From a bacterium (GTDB lineage Bacteria > Desulfobacterota > GWC2-55-46): DNA of 9,195 nucleotides. Below the pieces are notes generated by a model. That model was not told the DNA's origin, did not search any database, and saw nothing but the letters and a program-made list of their open reading frames with translations. Below are positions 1 through 6,397 of the stretch, in pieces; the first letter of the stretch is position 1; every line of letters starts with the position of its first letter. The DNA lies in the NCBI GenBank assembly GCA_027310325.1, contig DAIDBB010000583.1, positions 1 to 9,195 of the forward strand. The letters run 5' to 3'. Made by a program: the position numbers and the translations under genes.

Positions 1-798
1 CCCTAAAGTATACTGGACTCTATAGCCGGCGATGTCGGGCTCCGGCCCTTTTGCCCACTTGAGGTTCAGGCGCCCGCAGACCCCGAACCTGGTGCCTGCC
101 GAGGCGAGCCTCGACTGGAGCCCGGTTGGCGTTGACGGAGGGGTCGTATTCGAGGCCGAGCTTGCACTGCCGTAATTCCTGAGCCTTACTTCAGTCTCGA
201 CCGTAGCGGTCTTCGTGGTAAGGGAAGAATTAGGTCCGATAAACTGCGGGGTTACGGTCGTAAGGCTTATCTTTATGGTCTGTATGCTTGCTATGGAAGC
301 CGAAGGGACCGGGGCTCCGAGATCAGCGCCCGTCTTATCATAATAGCTGAAAGCGAGTCCGGTGGGGCCGTTTACGTTAACGATGACGGGATGGACGTTC
401 GGGTCAGGGCAACCGGTCCAGTTGGCGTCCTCGACGCACCTTTTTACAGTAAGGGTATTGTTCGCGGACACTGCGTATGTGACGTGGAGCCTTTCCGGGA
501 CGCTTCCTTCGGTCAACGGGTCCATATATCTGAATTCTATGGAATTGGCGTTGGCCTGGATAATGGGCGCGGTGCCCGACGGGACCCTGTAGCCTATGAG
601 GGCGAGTTCCTTCTGTATCCTTTCCACCCCGGCCCTCGCGTCCTGCTGGGCGGTGATGATAAGGTCCTGGCCCTTTGCCTGCTTGTAAAAGAGGTTGTAC
701 ACACCCCATACGCTTATCGCGAGAAATGCCGTGATCGCCAGGGATATGAGGAGCTCAATTAGGGTAAATCCTTTCTGGTCTTTAAGGGGACTCTTCAT
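1..798 (-). CDS. pilW: PilW-like minor type IV prepilin with C-terminal fibronectin III-like domain (partial, C-terminus beyond window)
   Basis: An open frame of 266 codons runs from an ATG at 798 off the left edge with no stop. The N-terminus is a class III prepilin signal: a short basic leader MKSPLKDQKG, cleavage before F11, Glu at mature position 5 (FTLIE), then a hydrophobic helix to about residue 35. Residues 36-210 are the PilW-like globular part, with Cys121 and Cys130 close enough for a disulfide. From about residue 219 a Pro/Ser/Thr linker leads into sequence resembling the first half of a fibronectin III domain (PSTPTGL, LNLKW, PDIAGYRVQY), which is then cut off. GAGG lies 5-6 bases before the ATG. 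The start overlaps the preceding pilV stop as ATGA, implying translational coupling. PilW-family minor pilins prime pilus assembly in the inner membrane and sit at the tip. Family placement is fairly sure; the FN3 call rests on a partial domain. Confidence 0.8.
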   Translation of the reverse strand, partial: MKSPLKDQKGFTLIELLISLAITAFLAISVWGVYNLFYKQAKGQDLIITAQQDARAGVERIQKELALIGYRVPSGTAPIIQANANSIEFRYMDPLTEGSVPERLHVTYAVSANNTLTVKRCVEDANWTGCPDPNVHPVIVNVNGPTGLAFSYYDKTGADLGAPVPSASIASIQTIKISLTTVTPQFIGPNSSLTTKTATVETEVRLRNYGSASSASNTTPPSTPTGLQSRLASAGTRFGVCGRLNLKWAKGPEPDIAGYRVQYTLG

Positions 799-1295
799 AT
801 TTTCCTCAATGTCGGTATGGTTATCGTGTGGCTCCCGAAAAGGTCTGTCCATGTAACGGTAATTTCTATCTTCTTCATGTCCGTCGTCGCTATTATGGGA
901 AGGGGGCCGTACGAGCCATCGTTATTAAGGTCCACGTACGTCACTTTCCAGTACCAGGTAAACGGCATGTTCCCGAGCGTAATCGTATTGGGCGAGGGCG
1001 TGCAGGTGGCCGTAGGGGGCGTGCCCGAAAGGGCGGTACAGGTCCTTGATAGATTCCCATCCGTCAGTAACGTCACCGCATTCGTATCCGTAGTCTGTAT
1101 GTTGCCATAAGGTATGGACTTGAGCGCCTCGAGCTTTTCCGCGGCAAGGTTAAGGGCCTGGGTCCTTCTTTTGCCGGCGTCGGTTGACTTCATCGACGAA
1201 CCGGCAAGCCCGGCCAGGGCCGTAATAGCGATGGCAAGGATCGTTATCGCTATCAATACCTCGATCAATGTAAAGCCCTTTTCTTTTAGCGCCAT
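795..1295 (-). CDS. pilV: PilV-like minor type IV prepilin
   Basis: This encodes 166 residues. The leader MALKEKG is followed by F8 with Glu at mature position 5 (FTLIE) and a hydrophobic helix to about residue 29, a textbook substrate for the prepilin peptidase encoded upstream. The region after the helix (NLAAEKLEALK) is typical of PilV / GspI-type pseudopilins, where a small helix follows the transmembrane stalk. The C-terminal half is beta-rich, with a conserved-looking FTWYWKVTYVDLNNDG stretch and one Cys pair (CTALSGTPPTATC). I chose the ATG at 1295 over the in-frame ATG at 1325: the latter lies inside the upstream prepilin gene and gives an overlong leader, whereas 1295 has AAGGGG nine bases before it and begins 13 bp after the upstream stop. 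Its TGA overlaps the pilW start. Minor pilins of this class help initiate the pilus fibre. PilV versus GspI cannot be fully separated by eye. Confidence 0.82.
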   Translation of the reverse strand: MALKEKGFTLIEVLIAITILAIAITALAGLAGSSMKSTDAGKRRTQALNLAAEKLEALKSIPYGNIQTTDTNAVTLLTDGNLSRTCTALSGTPPTATCTPSPNTITLGNMPFTWYWKVTYVDLNNDGSYGPLPIIATTDMKKIEITVTWTDLFGSHTITIPTLRKI

Positions 1296-1308
1296 CACGA
1301 CCAACCCC

Positions 1309-1794
1309 TTACTGGACCTCAACATGTCCGGTCGTCTGATCGACCGTTACCGTCATGACCTGAGCGTCGCTCGATGTCACGGTTATTGTATCGCACCCGC
1401 ACATTGTGCCGTTCTGATAGAACTCGATCCTGTTATTGCTACACAGGGCGCCGGAGAGAGCTACCGTCACGTCCGGGGTCGCCTGTGTTACGCCGCCGTC
1501 GTCGCTCCAGGCGCCCAAGCCGCAGCTGCTTGAGCTCCCTAAACTGTTCTTGACCGGAAAATACGACCCTCCGGCGCCGGGGGCGAAAGACACTCCGTAC
1601 GCTCCGTTATTCTGCACGGCCTTGAGCCTTGCCATCATAAGCCTTCCGGCTATGTCCCTCGCGGTCCCGTTCATATGCATCTTAGGCAACTGGCTCCTTA
1701 GGCCCGTTACCGCGATAGCCATCATGACGGCCATTAGCCCCACTACTATCAGGAGTTCCACAAGTGAAAAGCCCCTTTCACCGAAACGCTTCAT
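1309..1794 (-). CDS. FimT/FimU/GspH-like minor prepilin
   Basis: About 161 residues from the ATG at 1794. The leader MKRFGERG precedes F9 with Glu at mature position 5 (FSLVE) and a Met/Val-rich hydrophobic helix. The segment after it (GTARDIAGRLMMARLKAVQNN) and the C-terminal strands (RIEFYQNGTM ... TVDQTTGHVEVQ) fit the GspH/FimT fold. Four cysteines lie in the C-terminal half. It is the first gene of a minor-pilin operon with pilV and pilW, downstream of a sigma-54 promoter at 1861-1877. The start is uncertain: in-frame ATGs also lie at 1821 and 1830, none has a clear Shine-Dalgarno, and all three lie downstream of the predicted transcription start near 1850. I chose 1794 because it gives a leader of usual length. 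The reading frame extends to a TTG at 1884, but that codon is upstream of the promoter elements. Its role is pilus priming or tip, after processing by PilD. Confidence 0.8.
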   Translation of the reverse strand: MKRFGERGFSLVELLIVVGLMAVMMAIAVTGLRSQLPKMHMNGTARDIAGRLMMARLKAVQNNGAYGVSFAPGAGGSYFPVKNSLGSSSSCGLGAWSDDGGVTQATPDVTVALSGALCSNNRIEFYQNGTMCGCDTITVTSSDAQVMTVTVDQTTGHVEVQ

Positions 1795-1814
1795 ATTATG
1801 GATTTCAAACTCAG

Positions 1815-1861
1815 TTTTCATAGGCTTCATGGCGCAATTCAAGCGCCTATGCCATGAAAAA
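1815..1861 (-). repeat. Nested inverted repeats in the leader of the minor-pilin operon
   Basis: Three overlapping dyads can be read: TTCATGGC (1826-1833) with GCCATGAA (1851-1858); CATAGGC (1819-1825) with GCCTATG (1845-1851); and GGCGC (1831-1835) with GCGCC (1843-1847) around a 7-base loop. If transcription starts near 1850, the last two would be mutually exclusive hairpins in the 5' end of the mRNA, one ending right before the ATG at 1830 and the other enclosing it. Possible roles are translation control or mRNA stability; both are inference. Confidence 0.5.
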
Positions 1862-1877
1862 GCAATATGCATGCCAA
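1861..1877 (-). promoter_or_regulatory. Sigma-54 (RpoN) promoter, -24/-12 elements, driving the fimT-like/pilV/pilW operon
   Basis: Read on the minus strand the site is TTGGCATGCATATTGCT. It matches the RpoN consensus TGGCAC/TG-N4-TTGCA/T, with GG and GC separated by exactly 10 bases. The GC (-12) is at 1863-1862, which puts the start of transcription near 1850, just before the first prepilin gene. The gene immediately upstream encodes an NtrC-family activator of the kind that drives such promoters. Sigma-54 control of pilin genes by PilR is known in Pseudomonas and Geobacter; that this particular activator acts here is inference. Confidence 0.8.
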
Positions 1878-1878
1878 A

Positions 1879-1903
1879 TGTCAACTTATTGAAATACTTG
1901 ATT
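1879..1903. promoter_or_regulatory. Possible IHF-like / operator dyad just upstream of the -24 element
   Basis: The AT-rich sequence TCAA (1881-1884) ... TTGA (1898-1901) forms an imperfect dyad. TGTCAACTTATTG (plus strand, 1879-1891) and AATCAAGTATTTC (minus strand, 1903-1891) each match the IHF consensus WATCAANNNNTTR with one mismatch. IHF sites often sit between the enhancer and the -24 element of sigma-54 promoters. One-mismatch hits are common in AT-rich DNA, so this is weak. Confidence 0.25.
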
Positions 1904-1941
1904 ATTAGGATGGATAAAGGGGGATGGACCTGATACTTTTT

Positions 1942-3277
<1,336 letters not shown>

Positions 3278-3297
<20 letters not shown>

Positions 3298-4831
3298 TGG
3301 TCTCTCCTGACGGCAGAACTACGCTGAAGGTGGAACCAACGCCCGCCTCCGTCTTAAGTTTAATCTCCCCTCCGTACGCCTTTATAATGCCCTGGGACAC
3401 AAAAAGACCGAGACCCGTCCCTTTTCCGACATCCTTTGTTGTGAAGAAGGGATCGAATATCTTTCCTGCGTCCTCTTCGCTTATGCCGCAGCCGGTGTCG
3501 GTGACGCTTATGACGACATATTCCTGGAGCGGCGGCGCTTCTGAAGGCGCGTCCATGACGGGGTCGTCCTTGCGTCTTTTGCGGCGGGCCCTTTCAACGG
3601 ACCGTTTTTCCACAACCGTCTCAACGGTGATAGTCCTGGGGCCTGATTTGTTATCCATGGAATGGGCCGCGTTTATAAAGAGGTTCACAAAGACCTGCCG
3701 GAGCTTCCTCTCGTCTATCAGCACCCTTGGAAGGTCTTTTTTGAGAAGCATATCCGTTTTGACGCCGTTAAGGTCCTTATGGACGGTAACTGTCGAAACG
3801 GTCTCTTCGATAAGCTCGTTAACTTCAACAAGTTCGGCGTTCCTCTTCGAAGGCCTGGATATCTCAAGGAATTCCCTCACTATGAAATCTATCCTCGATA
3901 TCTCTCGCGACGCCCTCTCCAGAATCTCCTTTTCCTCATCCTTATCAGCGGCTCCGGCGGACAATATGTCCAGGTATCCCCGTACGGCGCCGAGAGGATT
4001 TCCTATCTCATGCGCTATGCCGGCCGCAAGCCTTCCTACGGCGGCAAGTGTTGAGGACCTCAAGAGCTCTTCCTGGGTCGATACAAGCTCGTTATTTACG
4101 CGCTCCAGGCTCTTTATCTCGGACTCAAGCCTGTCTGCCATGGTATTGAAAGACGACGCGAGGCTGCCGACCTCGTTGTCAACGGCCACATCGGCCCTTT
4201 CCCCAAGCTTCCCGCCGGCTATTCGCTTTGCGGCCTCCTCCAGTTTGTTTATCGGCGTTATGATTGACCTGGAAAGAAAAAAAACCCCGAAGGCTATTAT
4301 GATCGCAGAGTCGAGCAAGGCGTAAAAAAGGAGGAACCTCCTCGCAACCGCCGTATCCTCCTTTATTTCAACGAGCGGCACCGCGAACTCGACGATCCCC
4401 TTTCCCTTTCCCGCCTCGTCCAGCGGCGCCGATACCAGGAGCATGTCCCCGGGCCCCTTGAACCAGCCTCCTCCGACCCTGCTTACCTTAATAAGCCCGG
4501 GTGAAGGCATCTCTTCCCCGTTATTTGCGGGCATGGCCCCGTTGCCCGCGAGTATCCTGCCCGCGCCGTCAGTAAACCTGAAATCCCTCACGCCTATCTC
4601 TTTTAACGCCCCTGCCGCCAAACGCAGACCCGCTGTTTCATCGCCGCGGTAATCCATATTGACCGCGATACGGATAATCCGTGCCGCCTTTTCCGCCTCC
4701 CCTATCCTCCAGTAAACCGCGTTATTCTCCACTATCTTTATGCTTAAAAGCCCGATGAGACCGATGCCCGCGAGCGTCGTCAAAACAATGCCCGCCGTTA
4801 GCTGCGTCCTTATGCCGATAGACCGGTCCAT
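3278..4831 (-). CDS. Membrane sensor histidine kinase (HAMP-HisKA-HATPase), cognate of the PilR-like regulator
   Basis: 517 residues. TM1 is at about 9-33, an extracytoplasmic sensor segment at 34-165, TM2 at about 166-188 and HAMP at about 188-240. A short coiled-coil helix follows (about 236-262). The HisKA domain carries phosphoacceptor H274 (AHEIGNPL). The ATPase domain has N-box N383/N387, G1 box DTGCGI (445-450), F box FDPFF (459-463) and G2 box GKGTGLGL (469-476). Residues 408-435, between N and G1 boxes, are a basic then Pro/Ala-rich insertion. An in-frame TAA directly precedes the ATG, fixing the upstream limit; only AGG is seen as a ribosome site. It follows pilD by 50 bp and overlaps the regulator by 20 bp, so it is the likely phosphodonor. 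Its two-TM plus HAMP layout differs from the six-TM plus PAS layout of Pseudomonas PilS, so I do not assign that symbol. Confidence 0.9.
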
Positions 4832-4842
4832 TTAAACCTGTA

Positions 4843-4856
4843 TCCCGTACAAACGG
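4843..4856 (-). other. Small hairpin in the pilD-kinase gap
   Basis: A 5-bp stem (CCCGT / ACGGG) with a 4-base loop lies 12 bp before the kinase ATG. No T-run follows on the minus strand, so it is not a convincing terminator; it may simply attenuate or protect the message, or be chance. Confidence 0.25.
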
Positions 4857-4881
4857 GCTCCTTTGGAGTTTAAAGCCATCC

Positions 4882-5661
4882 TCAAGTCCCGACGGCCTTC
4901 GTTATATACCATCTTATTAGCGCTTCGCCGAAATAAAGATATATTATCGCTCCCATGGCCAGAAAAGGACCGAAGGGTATGGGCTGTTTGCCGCCCTTCC
5001 GTGCAAGGAACAAGAAAACGCTTCCGATGACGGCCCCGGAAAAAGACCCTATAAGGAGCGTAACGATAACGCCTTTCCAGCCGAGGAAGGCGCCTATCAT
5101 GCCAAGGAGCTTTATATCCCCGCCTCCCATTCCTTCTTTGCCCGCGAACCGGTAATACGCCTCGGCTACCGCAAAAAGCGCCCCGGCCCCGAGGATTATC
5201 CCGATAAGCGAATCAAGCGCCTTCATGGACGGCACAAAGAAAGAAAGAGCAAACCCGATGATTATGCCGGGGACGCTTATGACGTCAGGTATGATCTGGT
5301 GCTTAAGGTCTATGAAAGTTATAACTATGAGCGCGGAGATGAAGGCGAAGTATACGACTAGCTCAGCGGAAAGTCCGAATTTTGCGAAAAGAGAAAGCGC
5401 GAAAAGGCCCGTCAGCGCCTCGACAAAAGGATAGACAAAGGATATCGGGGTGCCGCACGAAGCGCACCTTCCGCGAAGGACTACGTAGCTCACTATCGGC
5501 ACATTATTGTAAAAATGAATGGCTCTTCCGCAGGTGGGGCACCTGGACGCGGGAGAGACGACGGACATCTTTAGCGGTATTCGATAGATGCAGACGTTTA
5601 GAAAACTCCCGAAAACCGCCCCGAAAATGAAAGGCACAATTAAGATAATACTATTGGCCAT
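4882..5661 (-). CDS. pilD: Prepilin peptidase / N-methyltransferase (leader peptidase, A24 family)
   Basis: 259 residues, a usual length for full two-domain PilD/GspO enzymes. The N-terminal segment (FIFGAVFGSFLNVCIYRIP) is the family signature. The cytoplasmic methylation domain has the zinc-type pairs C41/C44 and C66/C69 (CPTC ... CASC). The aspartyl protease carries D118 (FIDLKHQIIPD) and D182 (GMGGGDIKLLG), the two catalytic aspartates of the family. About seven or eight hydrophobic segments are spread along the chain. It cuts prepilin leaders after Gly on the cytoplasmic side of the inner membrane and methylates the new N-terminal Phe. All three prepilins encoded at the left end of the window have matching G|F sites. 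It opens the probable pilD-kinase-regulator operon. The ATG at 5661 is preceded by very AT-rich DNA without a clear Shine-Dalgarno, yet the protein begins exactly where the family does. Confidence 0.95.
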   Translation of the reverse strand: MANSIILIVPFIFGAVFGSFLNVCIYRIPLKMSVVSPASRCPTCGRAIHFYNNVPIVSYVVLRGRCASCGTPISFVYPFVEALTGLFALSLFAKFGLSAELVVYFAFISALIVITFIDLKHQIIPDVISVPGIIIGFALSFFVPSMKALDSLIGIILGAGALFAVAEAYYRFAGKEGMGGGDIKLLGMIGAFLGWKGVIVTLLIGSFSGAVIGSVFLFLARKGGKQPIPFGPFLAMGAIIYLYFGEALIRWYITKAVGT

Positions 5662-5734
5662 TTTAAATTTTAGTATTTAGTCCCTTTTCAATAACCTCGA
5701 CACAACCGCCCTTTGAATGGGGGCCCGCCGCAAT

Positions 5735-5763
5735 CCCGCCTTTTTAAGGGGGGTCAAGGCGGG
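5735..5763. repeat. GC-rich inverted repeat, 8-bp arms
   Basis: CCCGCCTT (5735-5742) and AAGGCGGG (5756-5763) are perfect inverted copies around a 13-base centre rich in G (plus strand). An extra CCCGCC lies just before at 5725-5730. No T-run follows on the minus strand, so terminator function is doubtful. The look is that of a dispersed intergenic palindrome (REP/MITE-like), which cannot be tested from one copy. Confidence 0.5.
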
Positions 5764-5796
5764 CAATACAAATGACCATTCCTTGCCATGAAGAAT

Positions 5797-5816
5797 CTTC
5801 GCCATTTATGGCGGAG
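5797..5816. repeat. Compact hairpin with TTTA loop
   Basis: CTTCGCCA (5797-5804) and TGGCGGAG (5809-5816) pair over 8 bp with one T-G wobble when read as plus-strand RNA; on the minus strand the same position is a C/A mismatch. No T-tail follows in either direction. The better fold is on the plus strand, which has no recognised gene here, so this is more likely a repeat element than a terminator for the flanking genes. Confidence 0.4.
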
Positions 5817-5865
5817 TCCTTCAATAAAACGGCCCATATTTTACACAATAAGCTTCCGGAAGTCT

Positions 5866-5917
5866 TTTTATTTCTTTAGCTAAGAGCGGAAGGAGATTAA
5901 CATTTAAAGAAATAAAA
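5866..5917. repeat. AT-rich 13-bp perfect inverted repeat just downstream of the HEPN gene
   Basis: TTTTATTTCTTTA (5866-5878) and TAAAGAAATAAAA (5905-5917) are perfect inverted copies separated by 26 bases. The structure lies 29 bp past the HEPN stop, where a terminator for the secA-argJ-HEPN unit would be expected, but the stem is almost all A/T and has no U-tail, so it is not a standard intrinsic terminator. It could instead be a decayed mobile-element end. Confidence 0.45.
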
Positions 5918-5945
5918 CTCAAGGAAGAAAAACACAAATGGAGGA

Positions 5946-6368
5946 CTAAAGCGTCTCCGGCAGATAGGCCTTTCTTTTCTTCTCGACTATCGCCATTATG
6001 TCGGCGGCCTGCTTCAAAGCGTCTCTTGAATCCTTCTGGGTTATGACCTCGGCGGGGATTCCGCCGGGAAGTGCGTCCGGGAACCGCGAGGTCTTATAGT
6101 AGATATCGAGGCTGGTCGACGTTCCGACGAAGTTCTTGAACTCCTCTTCGTACGTTATCGCCCTGTCCAGCAGGTCCGCAACCGACCTTGTTTCCCTGGC
6201 ATCCTCCCTGTTAAGGAAAAGAAATGCCCGGAGCGCCTTGGCCGCCGACTGCTGGGCCCAGAAGCAGGCCGGCGCGTAAAAGCCGCCCTGCAGGTTCCAG
6301 TCGGCCGCTTTAAGGTCATACTCGGCCTGCCTCAACCACCTGTCGGCCTCTCTTGAGAAAAATTCCAT
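5946..6368 (-). CDS. HEPN-domain protein, stand-alone
   Basis: 140 residues. The N-terminal helices (WLRQAEYDLKAADWNL ... FYAPACFWAQQSAAKALRAFL, about 11-50) match the HEPN domain of Pfam PF05168, and residues 91-98 (YKTSRFPD) match its later Y...R(Y/F)PD element. HEPN proteins are alpha-helical; many are RNases or toxins paired with an MNT nucleotidyltransferase antitoxin, others are accessory nucleotide- or RNA-binding modules. Here the segment usually written TH(S/D)L reads TRSV (60-63), so the His of the RxxxxH-type RNase motif appears to be Arg61. No nucleotidyltransferase gene is adjacent. A strong AGGAGG lies six bases before the ATG, and argJ ends only 29 bp upstream, so it probably shares the argJ transcript. 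The function is unknown; the lost His argues against a classical HEPN RNase. Confidence 0.8.
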   Translation of the reverse strand: MEFFSREADRWLRQAEYDLKAADWNLQGGFYAPACFWAQQSAAKALRAFLFLNREDARETRSVADLLDRAITYEEEFKNFVGTSTSLDIYYKTSRFPDALPGGIPAEVITQKDSRDALKQAADIMAIVEKKRKAYLPETL

Positions 6369-6397
6369 GAAATCCCTCCTAAATACGCCGGGATAGA

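Larger units (their letters stand above)
5662..5945. other. 284-bp gene-free spacer between the HEPN gene and pilD
   Basis: I find no credible coding frame or RNA gene here. The half next to the HEPN gene (about 5838-5945) is markedly AT-rich, the middle holds two GC-rich hairpins, and the last 40 bp before pilD are again AT-rich. The pilD promoter must lie here or further upstream, but I see no convincing -35/-10 pair at good spacing and no second GG-N10-GC site. Three inverted repeats inside it are listed separately. Confidence 0.6.

Noticed and set aside
391..762. Plus- and minus-strand open frames of 76-123 codons at 362-762
   Set aside because: They overlap the PilW-like frame, which alone shows a prepilin signal and a coherent domain order.
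1882..1884. TTG as the start of the FimT/GspH-like prepilin
   Set aside because: It is upstream of the -24 element of the sigma-54 promoter and would give a 38-residue leader; ATGs at 1830, 1821 or 1794 are better.
1879..1884. TTGACA on the minus strand as a sigma-70 -35 box
   Set aside because: No TATAAT-like hexamer lies 16-18 bases downstream, while the overlapping sequence fits sigma-54 exactly.
5853..5862. CTTCCGGAAG palindrome followed by a T-rich run on the plus strand as a terminator
   Set aside because: The palindrome has no spare loop bases and leaves only a 3-bp stem, and there is no plus-strand gene to terminate.
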